Below are positions 9,199 to 16,111 of a stretch of DNA of 64,000 bases, piece by piece (position 1 is the stretch's first letter; each line of letters begins with the position of its first letter). The position numbers were made by a program, and so were the translations under genes. The notes beneath the pieces were generated by a model, which saw only the letters and a program-made list of their open reading frames with translations, ran no database searches and was not told the origin of the DNA. The stretch is from Caproiciproducens galactitolivorans (GTDB lineage: Bacteria > Bacillota > Clostridia > Oscillospirales > Acutalibacteraceae). The DNA lies in contig NZ_SRMQ01000002.1 of assembly GCF_004768785.1 (NCBI RefSeq), forward strand, positions 1 to 64,000. Direction: 5' to 3'.

Positions 9199-10101
9199 AT
9201 GGACGAAAAAGAAATCAGGAAAAGACTTGCCGGTCGTGCCGCAGAGTATATGATGTTTAGGGACGATGAAGAAAACGCCGAGACGACGGCAGAAATATCT
9301 TCACCGAGTAATGTTATTGTATTCCCGGATTTTGAAAAGCTGAAAAGCGAAGTAGAAAAAATGCGTACAGAGCTGTCAATGCTTTTGCTGGAGCGTGACG
9401 AGCTTCAATTCGTTATCTGTAAGAATATAGAGACAGAATATATGCTGAAACTCGGCAGCATTGAGTATAAGGCGTATGAAGCTCAATGTGCCGCTCTGCG
9501 ACTGAAACGCAAAATTGAATTGATTCAGGCAAAGAAAAACAGACAGGAAAAGGTCATTATTTCTGCCATTGAGGAAACCCTCGATAATGAATTTGCAGAG
9601 TATCAAAAACAACTCAACGAGCAGATTGATAAGATGAATGACGCTCTTAAACGAAGTAAGGCGGAAGTCCTGTCTGACGAAGATAACAAGGAACTTAAAA
9701 AGCTCTATCGTAAAATAGTAAAGGCATTACACCCTGATATTAACCCCGATGTTTCAGAAGCACAGGTTCAATTATTTGATAATGCAGTATCAGCCTATAA
9801 AAGCGGCGATTTGGGAACATTGAGAATTATCGGCGAAATGGTCGGAAACAATCCGCTGCCTGAACAGCATAAGGACGCTATGACACAGCTTGTCGAAGAA
9901 CGAGAGCGTTTACAGGGATTACTGAAATCTATAAGAGAGAGCATTGATAATATCAAATCAGAGTATCCGTACACGATGAAGGATATTCTTCAGGATACAG
10001 AGAAAACCGAGCAGAAAAAACAAGAACTTGAAAATATTCTTGAACAGTATAACGAACTTATCTCTATTTATAAGTCGAGAATTGAAGAAATGTTGAGGTG
10101 A
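9199..10101 (+). CDS. Coiled-coil protein with J-domain (DnaJ-like) core
   Basis: 300 residues. Residues about 35-160 and 230-295 are charged, heptad-rich and probably coiled coil. Between them is a J-domain-like helix pair with the diagnostic HPD motif (KLYRKIVKALHPDINPD, HPD near 178), which in DnaJ proteins stimulates the ATPase of Hsp70. Here it would recruit a host Hsp70 chaperone or act as a docking helix. The gene starts 16 bases after its upstream neighbour and ends four bases before the HIRAN gene. A J-domain gene inside a restriction operon is uncommon; remodelling of the membrane proteins upstream is one possible role. Confidence 0.75.
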   Translation: MDEKEIRKRLAGRAAEYMMFRDDEENAETTAEISSPSNVIVFPDFEKLKSEVEKMRTELSMLLLERDELQFVICKNIETEYMLKLGSIEYKAYEAQCAALRLKRKIELIQAKKNRQEKVIISAIEETLDNEFAEYQKQLNEQIDKMNDALKRSKAEVLSDEDNKELKKLYRKIVKALHPDINPDVSEAQVQLFDNAVSAYKSGDLGTLRIIGEMVGNNPLPEQHKDAMTQLVEERERLQGLLKSIRESIDNIKSEYPYTMKDILQDTEKTEQKKQELENILEQYNELISIYKSRIEEMLR

Positions 10102-10105
10102 GATA

Positions 10106-10504
10106 ATGGGAGATTTGGTTAAATCCGGCGGCAACGGACTTGTAGGACTCTTGCACGGCAAAGGCGGAGAGCTTTCCATACCCAAACCTTTTGAAAAAGA
10201 TATATTTCTTTTTGATACATATGTAGCCGGGACAACCCATATTGAGGGTATCGAAGAATTAGAGCCACATCTGAATAACGATGACAGACTTGAGTTTTTC
10301 AGAGAACCCGATAACCGATATGATAAGCAAGCGATTGTCATAAAGACTGTTGACGGAGTAAAAATCGGTTATGTGCCGAAGCAGGATAATGTAATATTTG
10401 CTCGCCTGATGGACGCCGGGAAGCTCCTTTTCGGTAAGATTACCTCAGAGGAAAAGAAAGGCTCGTGGGTCAAGATTTATATTAAGGTTTTCCTGCACGA
10501 ATAA
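10106..10504 (+). CDS. HIRAN-domain protein
   Basis: 132 residues. From about residue 28 it matches the HIRAN domain (FDTYVAGTTHIEG, then DRLEFFREPDNRYDKQAIVIK and IGYVPKQDNVIFARLMDAG). HIRAN domains in eukaryotic HLTF bind 3' single-stranded DNA ends; bacterial stand-alone versions are common beside nucleases and helicases and are thought to sense damaged or unusual DNA. It lies four bases after the J-domain gene and 11 before a GIY-YIG gene. A DNA-sensing role in the operon is inferred. Confidence 0.85.
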   Translation: MGDLVKSGGNGLVGLLHGKGGELSIPKPFEKDIFLFDTYVAGTTHIEGIEELEPHLNNDDRLEFFREPDNRYDKQAIVIKTVDGVKIGYVPKQDNVIFARLMDAGKLLFGKITSEEKKGSWVKIYIKVFLHE

Positions 10505-10515
10505 GGAGATATGTT

Positions 10516-11346
10516 ATGGATAGGATTCTGATAAATGACTTGCTTAAGATACCGGATTGCGATATTGGCAAAACCAGACTCAAGTTGAATGTTTTTAATG
10601 GAAATACAGACCCTTTAGAGGAATACAAAAGAGACCCTGATAAAATAAACATTGAGTGGTTTTTGTGGCACAATCAAAGAAGATATTTCCATACGGGACA
10701 GATTGCGATTTGTCTGCTTTACCTCTATGATGATAAATGGTTGCTGACAACAATTAAGAGAATTACAAAAGAGATAGATGTCGTTGATGATGTTGGGTTT
10801 GAAGCTGAGGAAATTGAAGAATATCGAAAGTATTATGGCAGATTAGTTTTGAAGTATCACAATACGAAGCGTGGTATGGGAAGAACTTATGAGTCAATGA
10901 TGGAGGAACTGGAAGTAATAGAAATTCTTTCTACTGCTTATGATGGTGACGAATTTCCGGGTTATGAGAACATAAGATTGAGTTTTTCACAACTGGAAAC
11001 GATTATTCGGAATAAACGCAGCGGCTGGCTTGATGCTTTGAGAAATCAAAAAGCGGTTTATCTTATAACTGATATCAGCAACGGAAAAATGTATGTTGGC
11101 TCGGCAACTGCTCAGTATGGAATGTTGCTTCAAAGGTGGACTAACTATATAGAGAATGGACACGGTGGGAATGTTGAACTTAAACATATTGTTGATACCA
11201 AAGGGTTTGATTATATAAAATCAAACTTTCAGTATTCGGTATTAGAAAACTATAACGCCCGAATGGATGATAATTACATACTGAGCCGTGAAAAATGGTG
11301 GAAAGATACCCTTTGCACAAAACAATTTGGATATAATAAAAACTAA
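10516..11346 (+). CDS. GIY-YIG nuclease-domain protein
   Basis: 276 residues. The C-terminal about 100 residues form a GIY-YIG domain: VYLITDISNGKMYVGSA (about 181-197) supplies the paired Y motifs, followed by LLQRWTNYIE (the conserved Arg region) and later ILSREKWWKDTLC with the metal-binding Glu. The N-terminal about 170 residues form an unrecognised domain (FLWHNQRRYFHTGQIAICLLYL) often found fused before GIY-YIG in phage and defence proteins. It is the last gene of the run and begins 11 bases after the HIRAN gene behind AAGGAGATATG. It would provide a second nuclease beside McrC. Confidence 0.8.
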   Translation: MDRILINDLLKIPDCDIGKTRLKLNVFNGNTDPLEEYKRDPDKINIEWFLWHNQRRYFHTGQIAICLLYLYDDKWLLTTIKRITKEIDVVDDVGFEAEEIEEYRKYYGRLVLKYHNTKRGMGRTYESMMEELEVIEILSTAYDGDEFPGYENIRLSFSQLETIIRNKRSGWLDALRNQKAVYLITDISNGKMYVGSATAQYGMLLQRWTNYIENGHGGNVELKHIVDTKGFDYIKSNFQYSVLENYNARMDDNYILSREKWWKDTLCTKQFGYNKN

Positions 11347-11377
11347 TCTTTCCGATTACATCATACATTTCTCAAAA

Positions 11378-11406
11378 TTGACTTTAGTTCAAGTTCGGTG
11401 TATAAT
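11378..11406 (+). promoter_or_regulatory. Sigma-A type promoter of the riboswitch transcript
   Basis: TTGACT at 11378-11383 and a perfect TATAAT at 11401-11406, separated by 17 bases. This gives the following S-box-like leader its own start, independent of the upstream operon. Confidence 0.8.
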
Positions 11407-11430
11407 TTAGTAAATTTAATATTTTTTGTA

Positions 11431-11512
11431 TCTATTAAGAGTGTGTGAGGGACAAGCCCTATGACCACACAGCAACCTACCAAACGGCAAGGTGCTAATG
11501 CTTGAACGATAG
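11431..11512 (+). ncRNA. SAM-I-like (S-box family) riboswitch aptamer
   Basis: The core signatures of the S-box/SAM-I family appear in order: TTAAGAG, GAGGGACAAGCCC, TATGA, AGCAACC and AAGGTGCTAAT. A closing helix forms between CTAT (11432-11435) and ATAG (11509-11512). A GTGTG/CACAC helix corresponds to P2 and ACC/GGT to P3. The P4 hairpin normally following the GGTGC segment is essentially absent, which recalls the reduced SAM-I/IV-type variants. The downstream gene has no known link to methionine or SAM metabolism, so ligand identity rests only on the conserved core. Confidence 0.75.
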
Positions 11513-11528
11513 GTAATGATGATTTTTG

Positions 11529-11560
11529 CAATCCTATCGTGACGATAGGATTGTTTTTTT
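11529..11560 (+). terminator. Riboswitch-controlled intrinsic terminator
   Basis: CAATCCTATCG pairs perfectly with CGATAGGATTG across a three-base loop, followed by seven Ts. The left arm also complements ACGATAGG (11506-11513), the 3' strand of the aptamer closing helix. This is the classic S-box switch: ligand binding frees the terminator, and its absence allows an antiterminator. Confidence 0.85.
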
Positions 11561-11598
11561 AACGCTCTTTTTAGTAATAAATGAAAGGAGCATTTTTT

Positions 11599-11889
11599 AT
11601 GCGAACAATCAAAAAACTCATTAACACGGAGAAGAAGGTATATATCCTTCTCAAAAACAAAGCGATACAGTATCGTTTTATGAGTGATGCTGAAAGAGAA
11701 GGCATTACTTATGGAGATAATGTTAAGCCGACTGAACGAAAGGTGGACGATATTATGGCTTTGCAACCAAATGGGACAATTTGTTTTTTGGGATGGGCAG
11801 GGCGAATGTGTTACCACTACAACAAAGAAAATGTGCTTCGTATTGATTATGAAAGATACATCGATGGTGCAGAAAATTATATTATCTAA
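11599..11889 (+). CDS. Small unknown protein under riboswitch control
   Basis: 96 residues from an ATG ten bases after AAAGGAG. An upstream in-frame ATG at 11581 overlaps the ribosome site and is unlikely. The protein is basic at the N-terminus (RTIKKLINTEKKVYILLK) and then mixed alpha/beta with a motif ICFLGWAGRMCYHYNKENV. No signal peptide, membrane helix or known enzymatic motif is seen. It is the only gene between the S-box-like leader and a terminator, so it is presumably the regulated product. Possible roles include a regulator or inhibitor tied to SAM supply for methylation, but this is speculation. Confidence 0.65.
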   Translation: MRTIKKLINTEKKVYILLKNKAIQYRFMSDAEREGITYGDNVKPTERKVDDIMALQPNGTICFLGWAGRMCYHYNKENVLRIDYERYIDGAENYII

Positions 11890-11893
11890 TGCA

Positions 11894-11929
11894 AAGACCG
11901 TCAGATCTCATTCGAGACTTGACGGTCTT
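11894..11929. terminator. Hairpin between convergent genes
   Basis: AAGACCGTCA and TGACGGTCTT form a ten-base stem around a 16-base loop. It lies directly after the riboswitch-controlled gene and overlaps the stop of the convergent peptidase gene, so it probably terminates both directions. Confidence 0.6.
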
Positions 11930-12461
11930 ACATTTTGTGATTGTATTTAAGAAAATCGTTTTGGTGTTCCTGTTTGCGAAGTTGATAGCCCTGTGCAATC
12001 AGCGTATCCACTTTCAGAGCAATCAGGTTAATGTCGGAACACATTGCCCGTGCAATCTGCTGAATATCATAGCCGTTTTCAATGTATTCCAAAATGGTGT
12101 CGTCCGGGAGCGAAGCCTGAGAAGCGAAGATATTTGCTTCATACTCCATACGGTTCTCTCTCATATCAAAGATGTTGAACTCTTTGAACCCGCCGACAGC
12201 AACCGCTTCTTGCCTGTGGAGAATATCGTGTCCGATTTCGTGCCATAGCACTATCTGCTCCACGACCGGGTGCATACCGTTTTTAAGAAAAACAAAGCGG
12301 TTCTTTAGAATAACCTTGTATGCTCCACGCTGCTTGTCAAAATTCCGGTAGATGACATTGATACCAAGCTCTTTTGCGACCTTGTACGGGTCACGAGTAC
12401 CGCAGCGGTCAATGAGCTTGTTTACGATTTTCACAATCTCAGCCGTAGTGTAATACCCCAA
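11928..12461 (-). CDS. immA: ImmA/IrrE-family metallopeptidase
   Basis: 177 residues. The zinc motif HEIGHDILH (about 75-83) is typical of ImmA/IrrE peptidases (COG2856). In ICEBs1 and related elements ImmA cleaves the ImmR repressor after DNA damage, inducing excision genes. The TTG start follows GGGAGGTGAG. The gene lies downstream of, and in the same direction as, an XRE repressor gene, the classical immR-immA order. The 99-base gap contains AT-rich sequence that could hold a separate promoter. Cleavage of the neighbouring XRE protein is inferred from synteny. Confidence 0.85.
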   Translation of the reverse strand: MGYYTTAEIVKIVNKLIDRCGTRDPYKVAKELGINVIYRNFDKQRGAYKVILKNRFVFLKNGMHPVVEQIVLWHEIGHDILHRQEAVAVGGFKEFNIFDMRENRMEYEANIFASQASLPDDTILEYIENGYDIQQIARAMCSDINLIALKVDTLIAQGYQLRKQEHQNDFLKYNHKM

Positions 12462-12560
12462 TCCGGCTCACCTCCCATATTATAGTATATCGGATATTAA
12501 CCTATAATAAATTATAAACTATTATGTGTCCCATATATTGGACTTAGTTCACTTTGAGGA

Positions 12561-12971
12561 TTACTCGTCTTTGCGGTATTTCTTCGGGGTGTATTTTTTA
12601 TTGTTCTTCTTTGCAATAAGATATGCTTCCTGAATAGCGTCAACCATTTCACGCATATCCTCGTCAGCCATTTCGCCGCCGGCAAATAGACCGGTAACTT
12701 CTGCAAGCAACTCCTGAGCCTGTCTTGCCCCTCTGCGTCCGTATTTATCCTCTACATCAGCGATGAAAGCGTCATCCTCAGACAGCAGATAATTCACATT
12801 TACATTTAAGGATTCTGCCAGCTTCTTATATCTTTCCATTCCTCTCGGACGGGATTTATCATTTTCATAAGAACCAATTATGCGTCGGGTTACGCCGATT
12901 TTAGCTGCTAACTCATCTTGACTCATACCAAGCTTTGTTCTCTCAGCCTTGACTTTTTCACCGAATGTCAT
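12561..12971 (-). CDS. XRE-family repressor (ImmR-like)
   Basis: 136 residues from the ATG at 12969-12971; an upstream extension into the operator region is unlikely. Residues about 5-58 form a Cro/CI-type helix-turn-helix (MSQDELAAKIGVTRRIIGSYEND). The C-terminal part (about 80-136) is acidic then lysine-rich and could be the dimerisation and protease-recognition segment. The gene is divergent from a Y-family DNA polymerase with three direct repeats in between, and an ImmA-like peptidase follows. It probably represses both itself and the polymerase cassette. Confidence 0.85.
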   Translation of the reverse strand: MTFGEKVKAERTKLGMSQDELAAKIGVTRRIIGSYENDKSRPRGMERYKKLAESLNVNVNYLLSEDDAFIADVEDKYGRRGARQAQELLAEVTGLFAGGEMADEDMREMVDAIQEAYLIAKKNNKKYTPKKYRKDE

Positions 12972-13001
12972 TGTGATTTCACTCCTTAAAAGAATATTTA
13001 C

Positions 13002-13083
13002 AGTTGAACTACCCATTTGCTCTTGACAAGTACAGTTGAAGTGTATATAATATGAATTGGGAAGTTGAACTACACATAGTGTA
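13002..13083. promoter_or_regulatory. Operator array between the XRE repressor and the polymerase gene
   Basis: AGTTGAACTAC occurs at 13002-13012 and 13063-13073, and a variant AGTTGAAGTG at 13034-13043. The copies are spaced about 32 and 29 bases apart, near three helical turns. A 13-base palindrome TACAC-ATA-GTGTA lies at 13071-13083. The copies flank and overlap the polymerase promoter, the expected layout for a repressor acting on both divergent genes. Confidence 0.65.
13023..13051 (+). promoter_or_regulatory. Promoter of the Y-family polymerase cassette
   Basis: TTGACA at 13023-13028 and TATAAT at 13046-13051 with a 17-base spacer: a perfect consensus promoter that contains the middle AGTTGAA repeat. 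Such a strong promoter needs repression, in keeping with the adjacent XRE gene. Confidence 0.8.
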
Positions 13084-13119
13084 CACCAAACTACCCAAAA
13101 TGTCAAGGGGGTTCAAAAA

Positions 13120-14355
13120 ATGTTACGAAGCATACTTCATTGTGATATGAACAACTTCTATGCCAGCGTCGAATGTATGCTCGACCCCGCATTAAAGAAA
13201 TATCCGATTGCTGTCTGCGGCTCTGTTGAGGAACGACACGGTATCGTGCTTGCGAAGAACTACAAAGCAAAGGCTTTTGATGTGAAAACCGGGGACGCAG
13301 TATGGCAGGCTAAACAGAAGTGCAAGGACTTGGTTGTAGTACCGCCCCATTATGAGGAGTATATCAAATACTCAAAGCTTGCGAGAAGCGTTTATGAGCG
13401 ATATACCGACCAAGTTGAACCGTATGGTATGGATGAGTGTTGGCTGGATATTAGCGGGACAGAAAGCCTTTTCGGTTCGCCGGAAAAGGTGGCAAATGAA
13501 ATTCGTGAAACGATGAAGTTTGAACTCGGCTTGACGATTTCTGTGGGTGTTTCCTTTAATAAGATATTTGCGAAGCTCGGCTCGGATATGAAGAAACCGG
13601 ACGCAGTAACCGTAATTCCAAAGGACACATTCAGAGAAAAGATTTGGGGACTTCCTGCCGCTGACCTGCTCGGTGTAGGACGGGCAACCCAGCGAGTGCT
13701 TGACAGCTATTGTATTCGTACCATCGGGGATTTAGCGAATACCGACCCTGAGTTCTTACGCAGAAGATTAGGAAAGAACGGAGTAGTTTTATGGGACTAT
13801 GCCAATGGTAACGACCTTTCCCTTGTTGCCAAGAAAGACTTCGCTTCTCCTATAAAAAGCGTAGGACACGGTATAACAACGGTAGCAGACTTAGAGAAAC
13901 CGGAGCAGGTGTGGCCCGTGTTTCTCGAATTGACCCAAGACATCGGACACAAGCTCCGTGTTCACGGACTGAGTGCAGAAGGTGTCGCAATACATATTAG
14001 AGACAACACACTCAATACAAGGCAATGGCAGACGAAGATTGCACTTCCTACACAGTCTCCGATGATTATTGCAAAGACCGCTTTTCAGTTGTTTGAAAAA
14101 AGATATGGGTGGAATAACCCTATCCGTTCTGTGACGGTACAAGCCATAAATCTTGTTCCACAAGACACGCCCCGTCAAATAGATATGTTTATGGACGCCG
14201 CCAAGCAGGACAAATTGGAGAGAATGGAAAAGTGTGTTGAAGAAATCAGACGGCGTTTCGGAAAGGACAGCATAAGGAATGGGGTTCTGTGTCAGAACCT
14301 GCGGCTACCACCGGAAAAAGCCGAAATCACGATGCCGACAGGTATGGTCGGTTAA
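13120..14355 (+). CDS. dinB: Y-family translesion DNA polymerase (DinB/UmuC type)
   Basis: 411 residues, normal for DNA polymerase IV/UmuC proteins. The palm shows HCDMNNFYASVE (catalytic Asp 9) and DECWLDISG (catalytic Asp-Glu near 105-106). A helix-hairpin-helix region (LLGVGRATQRVLDSYCIRTIGDLA) follows, then the little-finger domain. The C-terminus has RQIDMF, resembling a sliding-clamp binding motif. It is divergent from an XRE repressor and leads a cassette of small proteins. In mobile elements such polymerases are expressed on DNA damage or during transfer. Confidence 0.92.
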   Translation: MLRSILHCDMNNFYASVECMLDPALKKYPIAVCGSVEERHGIVLAKNYKAKAFDVKTGDAVWQAKQKCKDLVVVPPHYEEYIKYSKLARSVYERYTDQVEPYGMDECWLDISGTESLFGSPEKVANEIRETMKFELGLTISVGVSFNKIFAKLGSDMKKPDAVTVIPKDTFREKIWGLPAADLLGVGRATQRVLDSYCIRTIGDLANTDPEFLRRRLGKNGVVLWDYANGNDLSLVAKKDFASPIKSVGHGITTVADLEKPEQVWPVFLELTQDIGHKLRVHGLSAEGVAIHIRDNTLNTRQWQTKIALPTQSPMIIAKTAFQLFEKRYGWNNPIRSVTVQAINLVPQDTPRQIDMFMDAAKQDKLERMEKCVEEIRRRFGKDSIRNGVLCQNLRLPPEKAEITMPTGMVG

Positions 14356-14367
14356 GGAGGGCTAAAT

Positions 14368-14667
14368 GTGATTGACGAAAAAGAGGTTACGGCTTATGTT
14401 ACGATACCCGACTGCTTTTTGCAGGGGTGCAGCGAAGATATTGTTATCTTCCGTGCGGACGGCGGAAACCATTTTACCGACTACGGTATATATGAAGGAA
14501 TGTTCCTGTTCTTTGACCGAAAAAAACGCTTTAAGAAAGGAAGGCTTTCCTGTTACATCAATACTGCCGGAGATGACCGACCCAAGTACAGGGTGTCGGA
14601 TAAGAACATCGACGGATACAAGCACTTGGGAAGATTGGTTTTGACTTTGAGAAATTACGAGGTATAA
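14368..14667 (+). CDS. Small protein following the mobile-element polymerase
   Basis: 99 residues with a GTG start seven bases after AAGGAGG; an overlapping ATG is followed immediately by a stop. The segment GIYEGMFLFFDRKKRFKKGRL followed by YKHLGRLVLTLRNYEV resembles the beta-rich C-terminal fold of LexA/UmuD-type S24 proteins. However, a catalytic Ser-Lys pair is not evident: the usual G-D-S-M reads EGMF here. It may be an inactive UmuD-like partner of the polymerase just upstream (12-base gap). Confidence 0.7.
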   Translation: MIDEKEVTAYVTIPDCFLQGCSEDIVIFRADGGNHFTDYGIYEGMFLFFDRKKRFKKGRLSCYINTAGDDRPKYRVSDKNIDGYKHLGRLVLTLRNYEV

Positions 14668-14669
14668 AA

Positions 14670-14921
14670 ATGGAATCCGATAGAAGAAAAGTTTATGTTG
14701 AAGTAAATGTAACACACAGACCTGATGGAACGGCTCGTCCGAATTTCATCAAGTTTGAGAATGATGAAAAATATGAGATAGACCGTGTAATTCAGAAATG
14801 CCGTGCGGCTTCCACCAAAGTCGGAGGAACCGGTATCCGCTACACGGTACAGATTTGCGGCAAGCCCACATTTCTGTTCGACGAAGAAAACGGAAAGTGG
14901 TTTGTAGAAGCAAAATCCTAA
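14670..14921 (+). CDS. Small conserved-looking protein of the polymerase cassette
   Basis: 83 residues, starting two bases after the preceding stop and so translationally coupled. It is mixed beta/alpha (KVYVEVNVTHRPDGTARPNFIKFENDEKYEIDRVI, then GIRYTVQICGKPTFLFDEENGKWFVEAK) and looks like a small single-domain beta-sheet protein. No function is recognised. Position implies co-expression with the polymerase. Confidence 0.65.
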   Translation: MESDRRKVYVEVNVTHRPDGTARPNFIKFENDEKYEIDRVIQKCRAASTKVGGTGIRYTVQICGKPTFLFDEENGKWFVEAKS

Positions 14922-14940
14922 TGGTAGGAGGTTTTGTAAC

Positions 14941-15672
14941 TTGAAACATTTATCGAGATTTGACATCGAAGCGATTGCCGACAAATATGTTCAGGCATAT
15001 ATGGCACTTCCCGATGTCCGCAACACACAAATATACAGAATTGACCCGGAGCTTCTCTTGGAGAAGGTTCTCGGCTTGAATGTCGAATACCAGCACCTAT
15101 CCTATGACGGGAGTATTCTCGGAATGACCTCATTTACGGAAATGGGTGTTCAGGTATTTGAAGATGATGATAACGAAGCCTTTTTCTTTTTGGACGGAAA
15201 AACCGTTCTCGTGGAAAAGGACTTGAACTTTGACAGCAAGCTGAAAGGCAGAAAGAACTTTACCTTAATGCACGAGGGCAGCCATCAGATATTCAAGATG
15301 TTGTTCCCGAATGATTACGGCGTGACACAGAAATCTGCCGGAGTACATTATTACAAGGCAAATTCCGAGAGGAATAAGCCTATATCCGATTGGGAGGAAT
15401 GGCAGGCAAATACGCTTGGAGCAGCTATCCTTCTTCCCGAAAACCTTATAAAGCAGGGAATGTATCTGTTCAGTCTTGGAGAAAAGATTGAGTGTCTAAA
15501 CAAGATATACTTTCCGGGCGTATATAAAAGGTTTGACGCACTTGCCGATTTTTTAGGGTGTTCAAAAAAAGCACTTGCCATACGAATGAAACAGCTCGGA
15601 CTACTGAAAAAGGAGTATCTTGATAATCCTTTTGATTTGGTTACGGTTTATCCGGAGGTGAGCGAGCTATGA
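14941..15672 (+). CDS. Second ImmA/IrrE-family metallopeptidase
   Basis: 243 residues from a TTG start behind AGGAGG. It carries HEGSHQ (about 111-116) and the downstream Glu region EWQANTLGAAILLP, both typical of ImmA/IrrE zinc peptidases. The C-terminal third (FDALADFLGCSKKALAIRMKQLGLL) looks like a helix-turn-helix, giving a peptidase-HTH arrangement. It differs clearly from the first ImmA-like protein of this element. It lies in the polymerase cassette and overlaps the next gene by four bases. A role in cleaving or antagonising a repressor is inferred. Confidence 0.85.
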   Translation: MKHLSRFDIEAIADKYVQAYMALPDVRNTQIYRIDPELLLEKVLGLNVEYQHLSYDGSILGMTSFTEMGVQVFEDDDNEAFFFLDGKTVLVEKDLNFDSKLKGRKNFTLMHEGSHQIFKMLFPNDYGVTQKSAGVHYYKANSERNKPISDWEEWQANTLGAAILLPENLIKQGMYLFSLGEKIECLNKIYFPGVYKRFDALADFLGCSKKALAIRMKQLGLLKKEYLDNPFDLVTVYPEVSEL

Positions 15673-15866
15673 AATCGTTGGAACAAAAGATAATCGTAAG
15701 GTGCAAAAACTGTGGCTGGCGTATTTTTGACAAGGTAACAATGACAACAGGTGTTATTGAACTGAAATGTCCGAACTGCCACAGAGTAGTAGAGGTTGAC
15801 CTGTCCCTCCGCAAGGGAACGGTCAAGTACAGATTAACAAGAAGTAATAACAGAGCGAACAATTAA
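15669..15866 (+). CDS. Com-like small zinc-finger protein
   Basis: 65 residues with two CxxC pairs: CKNCGW near the N-terminus and CPNCHR about 20 residues later, then VVEVDLSL. This is the pattern of Mu Com-type zinc fingers, which in phage Mu bind the mom mRNA to allow translation. The start overlaps the end of the upstream peptidase gene (ATGA). RNA or nucleic-acid binding is inferred from the fold. Confidence 0.7.
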   Translation: MKSLEQKIIVRCKNCGWRIFDKVTMTTGVIELKCPNCHRVVEVDLSLRKGTVKYRLTRSNNRANN

Positions 15867-15926
15867 ATATCGGGCAGATGTACCGAGCCACGAGTCCTTG
15901 AGCGAAAGCTCCTGAGTCATCAAATT

Positions 15927-15987
15927 GCCGGACGCTGAGAATTAAGGGATAGAAATATCCTAATGTTCTTGGTGTCCGGCTTTTTTT
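15927..15987 (+). terminator. Nested-hairpin terminator or structured RNA element
   Basis: GCCGGAC (15927-15933) pairs with GTCCGGC (15974-15980), followed by seven Ts. Inside is a second hairpin, AAGGGATA-GAAA-TATCC. A further GAGC-GAAA-GCTC hairpin lies just upstream near 15900 and AGCTCCC-GAAA-GGAGC near 15990. It ends the polymerase cassette. The density of small GNRA-capped stems from 15890 to 16010 is more than a terminator needs. Confidence 0.6.
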
Positions 15988-16111
15988 GTAGCTCCCGAAA
16001 GGAGCAAGACCGTGACATATAAGTGGCTGGCATATATCGCCAAGTATCCGTAATCTCCGAATTTTTGATTTCAACCAAATTCAAAAATTCAAATTTAAGG
16101 AGATTACGACA

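Noticed and set aside
11431-11560. T-box leader considered for the structured leader
   Set aside because: No T-box signature was found, whereas the S-box core motifs appear in order.
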